DNA of 51,698 nucleotides from CAZAXU01 sp964489245 (GCA_964489245.1 CAZAXU010000010.1:1-51698), one strand, 5' to 3'; shown: positions 1 to 7,981, counted from the first letter of the stretch. Program-made: numbers and translations. The notes: generated by a model not told the origin, from the sequence alone.

Positions 1-1830
1 ATGATTCAGATGATCCTACGGACAATACCGATGCGGACGATAATGACACCGAGCCGAATCAAGATCCTGATGATCCTACGGTTATCAGTATTCCGCAGAC
101 CANNNNNNNNNNNNNNNNNNNNNNNNNNNNNNNNNNNNNNNNNNNNNNNNNNNNNNNNNNNNNNNNNNNNNNNNNNNNNNNNNNNNNNNNNNNNNNNNNN
201 NNCTTATACGAATGATTCAGATGATCCTACGGACAATACCGATGCGGACGATAATGATACCGAGCCGAATCAAGATCCTGATGATCCTACGGTTATCAGT
301 ATTCCGCAGACCAATAGTATTTCTGTTCTTAAAACAGCGACTTATGTAGATGTGGATAACAGCGGCACTTATAATGCAGGCGATAGGATAGACTATATTA
401 TTACGGTCAGCAACACCGGAAATACTACGGTTAACAATGTAGTGGTGGATGACGTCTTGGTAGGATTACACCAAGTAGTTGGCACGATGATACCGGGACA
501 AATAGAAACCATCAATATAAGTTACACCTTGACGCAATCAGATATAGACAACGGCAGTGTGAGCAATCAAGCAACTGTTACTTATGATGATATAAATGGC
601 ACCACTTATACGAATGATTCAGATGATCCTACGGACAATACCGATGCGGACGATAATGACACCGAGCCTAATAATGATCCTGATGATCCTACGGTTATAA
701 ATTTACCGGTACATCATGAGATTGTTATTACGAAAACGGGAGTTTTAAATTATTCGGGTACTTATCCAATGCCGGGTGATCGTATTGATTATACATTTGA
801 AGTAAGCAATGCAGGAAATACAACTCTATCTGGTGTAAGCATTGAAGATCAGATATTAGAAAATGCCAATGTGAACATTACATATGTTTCCGGTGATGTG
901 AATGGAGATGGTAATCTGAATGTTGGAGAAATATGGATTTATACGGCTTCATATCAACTTACCCAAACGGATATCGATGCAGGACATTTTGATAATCAGG
1001 CTACGGTGCACGCAACTGATATTCATAATAATCCTTTGGAAGATTTATCAGACGATCCGGATAACGATGAGGATGTTGATACTGAAGGAGACGGAGAACC
1101 GGATGATATTACGGTTACAAATATTCCGCAACATGCAGAATTGACTTTGGAAAAAACAGGTGAATTTATCGATGCAAACCATAATGGTATGGCAGATGTA
1201 GGGGAAACGATTGTTTATAGGTTTAAGGTAACGAATATAGGAAATGTAAGCATTTCAAACATTAGTATTTCAGATCCTATTGTTAATGTGACCGGAGGAC
1301 CTTTGGCAAGCCTGGCACCGGGGGAATCAGACAGTACGACATTCACTGCTTTGTATATTATTACAAGAGAGGATATTGATGCAGGAGAAGTTGTTAATAC
1401 CGCTGTTGTTTCGGGAGATGCGCCAAATGGTATAGTTTCGATTTATGACGATTCGGATGATCCGGATAACGACGAGAATATTGATCCTGACGGAGACGGA
1501 GAGCCTGACGATCCTACGATTGTGGAGACTTTAGGGGTTATTATTCCAACTATATTTACGCCAAACGGAAACGGAACCAATGATTATTTTGAAATTATAG
1601 GTATCCGGCATTTTAAAGATAATAGTATCAAAATATACAATAGATGGGGTAATTTGGTTTATGAAAAAGAACACTATGGAAGTTCTGATGATGATTGGTG
1701 GTATGGAACATCGAATGTTAAATGGACTATAGGAGGAGATAAAGGTCTTCCTGCGGCCACATATTATTATGTATTGGATTTAGGAAACGGAATCAAACCG
1801 CAGACAGGATATATCTATTTGGATAAATAA
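1..1830 (+). CDS. T9SS-secreted repeat adhesin with CHU_C-type C-terminal sorting domain (5' partial, contains N gap)
   Basis: Large secreted surface protein; its start lies before the window. Visible are DUF11-like beta-sandwich repeats (motifs GDRIDY, VSNTGNTT, YTLTQSDID) separated by very acidic Asp/Asn linkers such as DPDGDGEPDD. From about base 1540 follows a C-terminal domain with IIPTIFTPNGNGTNDYF, IYNRWGNLVYE and TYYYVLDLGNG, the signature of the gliding-motility-associated CHU_C domain that sends proteins through the type IX system (type B sorting). The acidic linkers could bind calcium (inference). The 102 bases before the N block encode the same linker, but in the frame starting at base 3, whereas the sequence after the gap reads in the frame starting at base 1. 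The apparent Met at base 1 is therefore not a start. A PorP/SprF gene follows 27 bases downstream, the usual adhesin-SprF arrangement. Confidence 0.88.
   Translation: MIQMILRTIPMRTIMTPSRIKILMILRLSVFRRPXXXXXXXXXXXXXXXXXXXXXXXXXXXXXXXXXXYTNDSDDPTDNTDADDNDTEPNQDPDDPTVISIPQTNSISVLKTATYVDVDNSGTYNAGDRIDYIITVSNTGNTTVNNVVVDDVLVGLHQVVGTMIPGQIETINISYTLTQSDIDNGSVSNQATVTYDDINGTTYTNDSDDPTDNTDADDNDTEPNNDPDDPTVINLPVHHEIVITKTGVLNYSGTYPMPGDRIDYTFEVSNAGNTTLSGVSIEDQILENANVNITYVSGDVNGDGNLNVGEIWIYTASYQLTQTDIDAGHFDNQATVHATDIHNNPLEDLSDDPDNDEDVDTEGDGEPDDITVTNIPQHAELTLEKTGEFIDANHNGMADVGETIVYRFKVTNIGNVSISNISISDPIVNVTGGPLASLAPGESDSTTFTALYIITREDIDAGEVVNTAVVSGDAPNGIVSIYDDSDDPDNDENIDPDGDGEPDDPTIVETLGVIIPTIFTPNGNGTNDYFEIIGIRHFKDNSIKIYNRWGNLVYEKEHYGSSDDDWWYGTSNVKWTIGGDKGLPAATYYYVLDLGNGIKPQTGYIYLDK
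103..202. other. Assembly gap (100 N) inside the adhesin repeats
   Basis: Exactly 100 N, the usual placeholder for a gap of unknown size. Both flanks carry the same linker sequence, differing by one base in the part that can be compared, so the gap is a collapsed tandem repeat. Keeping one open frame needs a true length divisible by 3, which 100 is not. Confidence 0.97.
211..720 (+). repeat. Tandem repeat of about 402 bp in the adhesin gene
   Basis: The linker beginning aatgattcagatgatcctac occurs before the gap (base 1), at 211 and again at 613. The last two starts are 402 bases apart, giving a unit of 134 codons. Copies are almost identical at DNA level, which suggests recent duplication or ongoing homogenisation. 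The later two repeats (from about 720 and 1140) are diverged. Confidence 0.85.
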
Positions 1831-1857
1831 AGAGTATAATAATTAAGATTTATTCTT

Positions 1858-2778
1858 ATGAAATTAAAGAGTTTAAAAATATTGTTATTGTTTTTTTCAG
1901 TGTTATATGACTTTAATGTGTATGCACAGCAAGATCCGATGTATACACAATATATGTATAATACAATGTCTGTAAATCCTGCTTATGCGGGGAGCAAAGA
2001 AGCTTTGAGCATTACGGGGTTGATGCGTATTCAGTGGGCGGGTTTTAAAGGAGCGCCTCGCACACAAACCTTAACGATGCACAGTCCGGTATTTAATGAA
2101 AATATGGGACTGGGACTAACGGTTGTCAATGATGATATTCGTCCGGTTCACAACACGATGTTGTATGGAGATTATTCCTACAGTATTCAAACAACAGATT
2201 ATGCCAAGTTGAGTTTTGGTTTGAAAGCCGGAGTGAGTATTTATCAGGCAGATTTGATGGGTGAAAGTTCAATTAATCCTGACCCCGACATAGTCAATAT
2301 AGACAATGTTTTTTTACCTAATGTGGGTATTGGGATTTACTATCATTCCGATAGGGGCTATTTTGGTGTTTCTGCTCCGAGACTACTGCAACATAATTTG
2401 AAGACTAAACAATCTGAAAATATCACGGAGTTGCGTCATTATTTTTTAATAGGAGGTTATGTTTTTGAGCTGAATGAAGACATGAAAATAAAACCGGCAT
2501 TTTTATTAAAGACTGTTCCGGGAGCACCCATAGAGTTTGATATTTCTGCAAATGTGTTTATTCAGAACAGATTTGGTGTTGGAGTAGCTTATAGAACGGG
2601 GGATGCTCTTTCCGGATTGATTCAATATTATGTCACACCTCAATTCAGATTTGGTTACGCTTATGATTTTACGTTGACTGAATTGCGTCACTATAACAGT
2701 GGCACACATGAAATTATGCTAAGCTACGATTTTACAGGAGGAGAAGATGTAAGGATTCATGCTCCCAGATTTTTTTAG
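1858..2778 (+). CDS. PorP/SprF family type IX secretion membrane protein
   Basis: 306 residues, the usual family size. An N-terminal signal peptide ends near YAQQ, followed by the family hallmark QQDPMYTQYMYNTMSVNPAYAG and a C-terminal beta-barrel pattern ending in MLSYDF. PorP/SprF proteins are outer-membrane components needed to secrete or attach large T9SS cargo, and each often sits directly behind its adhesin gene. That is the case here, 27 bases after the CHU_C adhesin, so co-transcription and a dedicated role for that adhesin are likely (inference). A hairpin terminator follows at 2811. Confidence 0.93.
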   Translation: MKLKSLKILLLFFSVLYDFNVYAQQDPMYTQYMYNTMSVNPAYAGSKEALSITGLMRIQWAGFKGAPRTQTLTMHSPVFNENMGLGLTVVNDDIRPVHNTMLYGDYSYSIQTTDYAKLSFGLKAGVSIYQADLMGESSINPDPDIVNIDNVFLPNVGIGIYYHSDRGYFGVSAPRLLQHNLKTKQSENITELRHYFLIGGYVFELNEDMKIKPAFLLKTVPGAPIEFDISANVFIQNRFGVGVAYRTGDALSGLIQYYVTPQFRFGYAYDFTLTELRHYNSGTHEIMLSYDFTGGEDVRIHAPRFF

Positions 2779-3010
2779 ATAGAAAAAACTTCAGATACAA
2801 ATAAAACACAAAAAGCTGTCCGGAAGGATGGCTTTTTTGCAATATTTGTGTTCGGGATTGAAGCGGTTATGAGTTTTTGTCTTGCCGATGTGGCACACAA
2901 AAACGAAGGCGACCTATTTGGAAGCCCGCATATTTTGTTGTAAAACGAGAGCAAGACGAAAATGAGTTTGAGCGAAAAGCCCGAAAAAACGCCCTTATAA
3001 AGAGTTGAAT
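2779..3010 (-). other. Intergenic element with a long start-less reading frame and a long-range stem
   Basis: This stretch of the 303-base gap between the PorP and TPR genes is richer in G+C than the intergenic DNA around it. On the minus strand one frame stays open for about 70 codons with no ATG near its head. Part of it reads LSFYNKICGLPNRSPSF and then CATSARQKLITASIPNT. The 7-base arms GTCTTGC (2879-2885) and GCAAGAC (2951-2957) pair, and the stem extends to about 12 pairs with wobbles over a 65-base loop. It could be a structured RNA, a repetitive extragenic element or a gene relic. I do not recognise it with certainty. Confidence 0.4.
2811..2836 (+). terminator. Terminator after porP/sprF
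   Basis: An 11-pair stem, AAAAGCTGTCC / GGATGGCTTTT with two G-U pairs and a GGAA loop, ends in six T. It overlaps the 3' end of the start-less minus-strand frame described at 2779-3010. Confidence 0.75.
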
Positions 3011-3050
3011 ATTTAGTGATATTAAATTTTAATTTTTAAAATGAATGATT

Positions 3051-3058
3051 TATCTTTG
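3051..3058 (+). promoter_or_regulatory. -7 element TATCTTTG for the TPR gene
   Basis: An exact match to the Bacteroidota TAnnTTTG element, 23 bases before the ATG at 3082. No clear TTG -33 element is visible upstream. Confidence 0.6.
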
Positions 3059-3081
3059 CGGACATTGAAAAAGTATTTGCT

Positions 3082-3846
3082 ATGGCAGTTTATAAAAAGA
3101 AAGGATATAAAAAGGAAAAGAAAACGGGTGATGATTTGGAATTTTTAAAAAAAGAAAGTACGACGGCAGAAGTGTTTTCGTCTTTAGATGAAGGAGCTTC
3201 TAGAATCGAAAAATTCTTAGAAAAAAATCAAAAGTGGATATTTATGTTACTTTTGGGAATCATTGCTGTTGTTGCAGGATATATGTGGTATGACAGCAAT
3301 GTAGTGAAACCTAAACAAGAGTCAGCTGCAAATGAGTTGGTGACAGCACAAAGCTATTTTGACAAAGCGCTTGCCGAGACCGATGAGAAAACAATGGAAG
3401 AGGATTTTGAAAAAGCGCTGAATGGTGCCGATGGTAAATTTGGTTTTTTGCAAGTTATCGACAAATATTCGGGAACTAAAGCAGAAAACTTGGCTAACTA
3501 TTATGTGGGAACAATTTATTATAAACAAGGAAAATATAAGAAAGCAGTTGAATATTTGTCTAAATTCGAGGCAGATGATGTGTTGCAACCCGTGGCTTAT
3601 GGCTTGATTGGAAATGCCTTTATGCAATTGGATCAAGGAAAAGATGCCTTGGACTATTATGAAAAAGCGGCAAAAGCATCTGATAATTCTTTTACGGCAG
3701 CTAAATTTTATTTCAAAGCCGGCAGATTGGCATTAGATTTAGGAGATAAAGCCAAAGCAAAAGCCTATTTTGAAATTATTAAGAACAAATATGAGAAATC
3801 TGATGAGGCTAGAAATATAGATGTATTTCTTTCTCAAGTAGAATAA
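3082..3846 (+). CDS. TPR-containing membrane-anchored protein (YfgM-like)
   Basis: 254 residues. A Lys-rich cytoplasmic head is followed by one membrane segment (about residues 52-70) and then a periplasmic region with tetratricopeptide helices, for example NYYVGTIYYKQGKYKKAVEYL, ALDYYEKAAKA and AKFYFKAGRLALDLGDKAKA. The layout resembles YfgM/AncA-type ancillary proteins that scaffold envelope protein folding, but no direct function can be read. It has its own promoter and a terminator at 3874. Confidence 0.8.
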   Translation: MAVYKKKGYKKEKKTGDDLEFLKKESTTAEVFSSLDEGASRIEKFLEKNQKWIFMLLLGIIAVVAGYMWYDSNVVKPKQESAANELVTAQSYFDKALAETDEKTMEEDFEKALNGADGKFGFLQVIDKYSGTKAENLANYYVGTIYYKQGKYKKAVEYLSKFEADDVLQPVAYGLIGNAFMQLDQGKDALDYYEKAAKASDNSFTAAKFYFKAGRLALDLGDKAKAKAYFEIIKNKYEKSDEARNIDVFLSQVE

Positions 3847-3873
3847 TTTCAGTGTTCTTATGAAAAATATTTT

Positions 3874-3904
3874 CCCGGTGCTGTTTTAGTATCGGGATTT
3901 TTTT
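3874..3904 (+). terminator. Terminator after the TPR gene
   Basis: A 9-pair stem, CCCGGTGCT / AGTATCGGG, with loop GTTTT, is followed by a run of seven T. Confidence 0.8.
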
Positions 3905-3935
3905 ATCTGATAATTATTTTTTGTTATTATTTCTG

Positions 3936-3943
3936 TAACTTTG
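3936..3943 (+). promoter_or_regulatory. -7 element TAACTTTG before the small membrane protein and mutL
   Basis: An exact TAnnTTTG match, 15 bases before the ATG at 3959. The nearest TTG (3921) lies only 12 bases upstream, closer than usual, so the -33 part is uncertain. Confidence 0.5.
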
Positions 3944-3958
3944 AAAAAAAAATAGATT

Positions 3959-4240
3959 ATGCCTCCTTCTTTTTTTAAACCTCAAAAAAACCGTAAGTTT
4001 TCTTATACGCCGCGTTATTATGACGAACGCAAAGAAAGACTGGAAAAGCTAAAAAAACAATATAATGACGATTCAAAGGCCAATATTGAAGCGAGAATAC
4101 GTGGAAAAATAAGTAGGAAATCAGCTAGAAAGTCTCCCGGGCTTTTTGCAAACGCCAATTTAAGAACTTTTATTATCATTGGAATTTTAATTATTATTGT
4201 CTATTATTTTTTAAAAAAATATAATATAACTTTTGAATAA
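3959..4240 (+). CDS. Small basic single-pass membrane protein upstream of mutL
   Basis: 93 residues: a Lys/Arg-rich N-terminal two thirds (YDERKERLEKLKKQYN) and one C-terminal membrane helix (about 69-85, FIIIGILIIIVYYFL). Similar small proteins at this place in Flavobacteriia are often labelled riboflavin synthase subunit beta, from their position next to ribH. The sequence itself shows no enzyme motif and I would not use that name. The stop overlaps the mutL start by one base (TAATG), indicating translational coupling. Confidence 0.75.
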   Translation: MPPSFFKPQKNRKFSYTPRYYDERKERLEKLKKQYNDDSKANIEARIRGKISRKSARKSPGLFANANLRTFIIIGILIIIVYYFLKKYNITFE

Positions 4241-6060
4241 TGCAATCCAGAATTAAACTTTTACCGAGTCATGTTGCCAATCAGATTGCTGCCGGAGAAG
4301 TAGTGCAAAGACCTGCTTCTGTTGCCAAAGAACTGATGGAGAATGCTTTGGATGCCGGTGCAACGGAAATAAAATTAATTGTAAAAGACGGAGGAAAAGC
4401 TCTGATTCAAGTCATTGACAATGGCACAGGAATGAATGAAGTAGATGCACGCATGAGTTTTGAAAGACATGCAACCAGCAAAATTTTAACTGCAGAAGAC
4501 TTGTCTCACATTCAAACCAAAGGTTTTCGTGGCGAAGCTTTAGCTTCGATTGCGGCTGTTGCACATGTGGAGCTGAAAACCAAAACAGCAGAAGATGAAC
4601 TGGGGACTTACATTCATACGGAAGCAAATAAATTGATTTCACAAAAACCCGTAGCGACCACAAAAGGAACAATTCTATCGGTTAAGAATTTATTTTTCAA
4701 TATTCCGGCTCGTCGGAAATTCTTGAAATCCATCCAAGTAGAAATGCGTCATGTAACGGATGAATTTCATCGTTTGGCGTTGGCACATCCGCAAATTGTT
4801 TTTCATTTGATTCATAATGGAAATACAATCTATCAGCTCCCAAAATCAAATCATTTACAACGAATCAGTAATATTTTTGGTAGCCGACTTAAGGAGCGTC
4901 TGGTGCCGGTGAAAGAAGAAACCGACTATGTAAAAATTTATGGATTTGTCGGGAAACCGGAATTTGTAAAGCTCAAAAGGGGAGAACAATTTTTCTTTGT
5001 GAATGATAGATTTATCAAGAGTCCATATTTACATCACGCTTTGCTTTCAGCCTATGAAGGGCTTATTAAACCAAAATCATATCCTTCATATTTTGTCTAT
5101 TTTGAGATTGATCCGGAACATATTGATGTGAATATTCACCCGACCAAAACAGAAATTAAATTTGATGATGAGCCAACGGTTTATTCCATTCTGCGTGTAG
5201 CGGCGAGACATAGTTTAGGGCAGTTTAATCTTTCTCCGTCAATAGATTTTGAAAGAGATTCGAGTTTGGATGTGCCGTATGATTATGTAAAAAAAACACC
5301 GAGAACACCAAAAATAGATGTAGATCCGGATTTTAATCCTTTTGAAGAAGAAAAAAAATCGAAGCCGGATTTTTTGCATAAAATCAAGCAGGAAAAAACA
5401 ATTTTTTGGGACGGCTTGCAGAGTGAAACACAAGAGCTATCCGGACAATTGGAACAAGATATTGCTCAAGAACAATTGTTTGAATCTGAAGTGGGACAAG
5501 AGCATGTTTCTTTTCAATATTTGAACAAGTATATTGTCACAACTCATAAAGATAAATTGGTTTTTATTCATCAAAACAGAGCGCATCAGTTGGTGTTGTT
5601 TCAACAATTGATGAAGCAAAAAGAACAAAATAAATTCAATGCACAACAACTCATATTTCCAATAGAATTGGAGTTGCAACCGTATGAAATTGAATTGTTA
5701 AAAACGCGAGAAGAGCTTTTAACAAGCTTTGGTTTTGATGTGGAATATCAGCAAAAGTTCATTCTGATTAAAAGCATTCCGTTTGAACAAAAAACTTTGG
5801 ATATCACGACAATATTCCAAGGGCTAATCAAAAATTTATCTCTTGATATTCCAATGGATGTGCAACAAATTGAAGTTGATTTTGCACAAAATATTGCTGA
5901 GAAAACAGCTGTTCAAAGCGGGACAAAAATGAATAAGCCCGAGATGGATGCGTTGATATCTGATTTGTTTGGTCTTAATAATGCTGTTTTTTCACCGAAA
6001 GGGAAACGTATTTTTGTGTCTTTGAGTGGGATTGAAATAGAAAACAAACTAAACCGATAA
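4240..6060 (+). CDS. mutL: DNA mismatch repair protein MutL
   Basis: 606 residues. The N-terminal GHKL ATPase is well conserved: IAAGEVVQRPASVAKELMEN, DAGAT, DNGTGM and TKGFRGEALASIAAV, then the S5-like domain with NVNIHPTKTEI. A variable linker leads to the C-terminal dimerisation domain. There the metal-binding endonuclease motif DQHAxxExxxxE is replaced by HQNRAHQLVLFQ (residues 444-455), and the CPHGRP-like motif by SPKGKR (585-590). ATP-dependent matchmaking between MutS and downstream proteins should be intact; nicking activity is doubtful. It is the second gene of a tight operon with two rhomboid genes. Confidence 0.96.
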   Translation: MQSRIKLLPSHVANQIAAGEVVQRPASVAKELMENALDAGATEIKLIVKDGGKALIQVIDNGTGMNEVDARMSFERHATSKILTAEDLSHIQTKGFRGEALASIAAVAHVELKTKTAEDELGTYIHTEANKLISQKPVATTKGTILSVKNLFFNIPARRKFLKSIQVEMRHVTDEFHRLALAHPQIVFHLIHNGNTIYQLPKSNHLQRISNIFGSRLKERLVPVKEETDYVKIYGFVGKPEFVKLKRGEQFFFVNDRFIKSPYLHHALLSAYEGLIKPKSYPSYFVYFEIDPEHIDVNIHPTKTEIKFDDEPTVYSILRVAARHSLGQFNLSPSIDFERDSSLDVPYDYVKKTPRTPKIDVDPDFNPFEEEKKSKPDFLHKIKQEKTIFWDGLQSETQELSGQLEQDIAQEQLFESEVGQEHVSFQYLNKYIVTTHKDKLVFIHQNRAHQLVLFQQLMKQKEQNKFNAQQLIFPIELELQPYEIELLKTREELLTSFGFDVEYQQKFILIKSIPFEQKTLDITTIFQGLIKNLSLDIPMDVQQIEVDFAQNIAEKTAVQSGTKMNKPEMDALISDLFGLNNAVFSPKGKRIFVSLSGIEIENKLNR

Positions 6061-6063
6061 AAC

Positions 6064-6792
6064 ATGAACCAAATTTCCAATACGATAAAGCATTTGATTA
6101 TTATCAACGTGATTATGTTTGTGGCTACACAAATGATAGGACACAGAATGATTGATTTGTTTGCCATGCACTATCCCACAAACCCGAATTTCAGAATTTG
6201 GCAACCACTGACACATATGTTCATGCATGGAGGTATTATGCATATTGTTTTTAACATGTATGGTCTGTGGATTTTCGGTTCTCCTTTAGAACAACGCTGG
6301 GGGAAAAACAAATTCCTGTTTTTTTATTTTGCGGCAGGTTTGGGTGCCGTTTTAATTTATACCGGAGTTCAATATTATCAATTTACTGCCGGAATGCAAA
6401 CTTTCTTAAATGCAGGGTTTGATCAAGAAGCCGTGATGCAAGGCATCAAATCGGGAAGTATCTATGCACCGGAAAATTTGCATGAAACTTTTAAGCAAAT
6501 GAGCATGGTTTATCTCACGCCTATGCTTGGTGCATCAGGGGCGGTCTATGGGCTTTTAGCGGCTTTTGCCATTTATTATCCTTTTGCAGAATTGATGTTG
6601 ATATTTTTGCCTTTTCCAATCAAAGCAAAATATTTTGTGCCATTGCTTGTGTTGTCTGATTTGATTTTTGGCTTCACCAGTCAGATGAGCTCTCCAATTG
6701 CACATTTGGCACATGTAGGTGGGGCATTGATAGGTTTTCTGATTGCTTGGAAATGGAAAAATGAGCAGTTTGAACAAAACAGATGGTATTAG
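6064..6792 (+). CDS. Rhomboid family intramembrane serine protease
   Basis: 242 residues with about six membrane helices. Catalytic Ser158 lies in LGASGAVYG and His217 in AHLAHVGG. The HMFMHGGIMHIVFNMYGLW segment (51-69) supplies the conserved His/Asn of the oxyanion region. A soluble insertion of about 50 residues lies between the early helices and the catalytic serine (about 101-150). Such proteases cut transmembrane substrates within the inner membrane; the substrate is unknown. It starts 3 bases after mutL and is followed 4 bases later by a second rhomboid gene. Confidence 0.93.
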   Translation: MNQISNTIKHLIIINVIMFVATQMIGHRMIDLFAMHYPTNPNFRIWQPLTHMFMHGGIMHIVFNMYGLWIFGSPLEQRWGKNKFLFFYFAAGLGAVLIYTGVQYYQFTAGMQTFLNAGFDQEAVMQGIKSGSIYAPENLHETFKQMSMVYLTPMLGASGAVYGLLAAFAIYYPFAELMLIFLPFPIKAKYFVPLLVLSDLIFGFTSQMSSPIAHLAHVGGALIGFLIAWKWKNEQFEQNRWY

Positions 6793-6796
6793 AATC

Positions 6797-7585
6797 ATGC
6801 GTTTGGAGAACATCATAGCACAAATCAAAAATTCTGATATTTTAGAAAAAACCATTGGAGTCAATGTTGTTTTGTTTTTGTTGTTTTTTGTATTGAAAGC
6901 ATTTTTTTCCATTTTGGGAAGTTCTATAATCTCTTTAAGGTATGTGGCACTTCCATATGATTTTTCTGATTTTTTATCCCAACCTTGGAGCATTTTGAGT
7001 TATGGCTTTTTTCATGCCGGATTTATTGCGTTATTTTTCAATATGCTACTATTATTTTATTTTGGAAGTATCTTTTTAGATTATATTGCAGAAAAAAAAT
7101 TTATCAAAATATATTTTTTAGGCATATTGGTCGGCGGTTTTTTTTTCTTGTCCAGCTATGCGCTTTTGCCTCAGATCTATGTTGAGAAAGGACTATTGCT
7201 TGGTTCTTCTGCCGGAGTGATGGCAATTATGACTTATGTATCGTTGCGATTTCCAAACTATCGGATTCACATCAGATTTGTTGGCGATATCAAATTGTTG
7301 CACATTCTGATTTTTTTTATTGTTTTTAATCTTTTGCAAATTCCATTGGGGAATCCGGGTGGCTATTTTGCACATCTCGGAGGGTTGGCTGTGGGTTTCA
7401 TTTATTTGGTCACAGATAAAAGGTTGCAAAAAAGGAAAAGCCTTTCTAAATCAAAAAGACAGACTACAAGAACAAGACGTCGAAGACAACGAATAGATGA
7501 GATATTGGATAAAATAGGAGTTTCCGGCTATGAAAGTTTGTCTGCCGAAGAAAAAGATTTCCTTTTTAGGAATGGAAAAAAATGA
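6797..7585 (+). CDS. Second rhomboid family intramembrane protease
   Basis: 262 residues from ATG 6797, chosen because the longer frame from 6743 would run 50 bases back into the first rhomboid gene. Ser138 lies in LGSSAGVMA and His193 in YFAHLGGLAVG, so the dyad is present. Asn82 in FFNMLLLFYFG fills the oxyanion position. After the last helix comes a basic tail rich in Lys/Arg (KRLQKRKSLSKSKRQ, RTRRRRQR) ending in a short acidic helix. It is diverged from the neighbour and may use other substrates. mutL followed by two rhomboid genes is a common flavobacterial order. Confidence 0.9.
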   Translation: MRLENIIAQIKNSDILEKTIGVNVVLFLLFFVLKAFFSILGSSIISLRYVALPYDFSDFLSQPWSILSYGFFHAGFIALFFNMLLLFYFGSIFLDYIAEKKFIKIYFLGILVGGFFFLSSYALLPQIYVEKGLLLGSSAGVMAIMTYVSLRFPNYRIHIRFVGDIKLLHILIFFIVFNLLQIPLGNPGGYFAHLGGLAVGFIYLVTDKRLQKRKSLSKSKRQTTRTRRRRQRIDEILDKIGVSGYESLSAEEKDFLFRNGKK

Positions 7586-7647
7586 GTTTCCGGCTATTGA
7601 AGATATTATATTTGCTTATGACTAAAGTCGTCTCGAAAATAAATTGA
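7582..7647 (+). CDS. Possible 21-residue peptide coupled to the second rhomboid gene
   Basis: The frame ATG AGT TTC starts inside the rhomboid stop codon (ATGA overlap) and ends at TGA 7645-7647. It encodes a basic, hydrophobic peptide beginning MSFRLLKILYLL. It could be a real small membrane peptide, the relic of a longer third operon gene, or chance. No other support. Confidence 0.2.
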   Translation: MSFRLLKILYLLMTKVVSKIN

Positions 7648-7657
7648 GTTTATCAGT

Positions 7658-7981
7658 TTAGTAATATTTCAAAAAACTAAAAAATTTTCTATTTTTCAAA
7701 TAATCCAAATTGTTTTCATTGGCGTAAGCTTCTTTTTCAAAACTTAAGTTTTTATAGGCTTCATAAGAGTTTCTGTAGTAAATCAGTTTAATAAAATATT
7801 CAGAAATATATAAAATAAAAAAGAAAAGCCAAAGCAATTCTATTTGCTGTCTGAGATGAATACGTTCATGGTTAATCAATACATGGTCACCCTTGCAATG
7901 ATGATTCTTTAAAAAAATAAAGGGGTAGATGGATATGGCGCTAAAAGATTTGCCGATTATACTCGGAAAAACAATAATCAT
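7658..7981 (-). CDS. Small membrane protein with HExxH zinc-protease signature (M56-like core)
   Basis: 107 residues. It carries H38-E39-R-I-H42 in LINHERIHLRQQ, then a membrane helix (about 50-67), then FEKEAYANE (81-89), where Glu84 sits where gluzincins place the third zinc ligand. The order HExxH, helix, ExEAYA resembles the protease core of BlaR1/MecR1 (M56) reduced to a minimum. Metalloprotease activity is inferred, not shown. It converges on the rhomboid operon and has its own promoter. I recall homologues in Flavobacteriia as conserved hypotheticals. Confidence 0.7.
   Translation of the reverse strand: MIIVFPSIIGKSFSAISIYPFIFLKNHHCKGDHVLINHERIHLRQQIELLWLFFFILYISEYFIKLIYYRNSYEAYKNLSFEKEAYANENNLDYLKNRKFFSFLKYY

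Noticed and set aside
1..102. Start codon ATG at base 1 with frame MIQMILRTIP
   Set aside because: It is out of frame with the linker; the correct frame (from base 3) reads SDDPTDNTDADD, the same as after the gap.
1..720. CRISPR-like tandem repeats
   Set aside because: The repeats are in frame, 402 bases long, and encode protein domains; no short direct repeats with unique spacers.
6743..6796. Earlier start for the second rhomboid
   Set aside because: It would overlap the first rhomboid by 50 bases; the frame there follows the other gene's codons.
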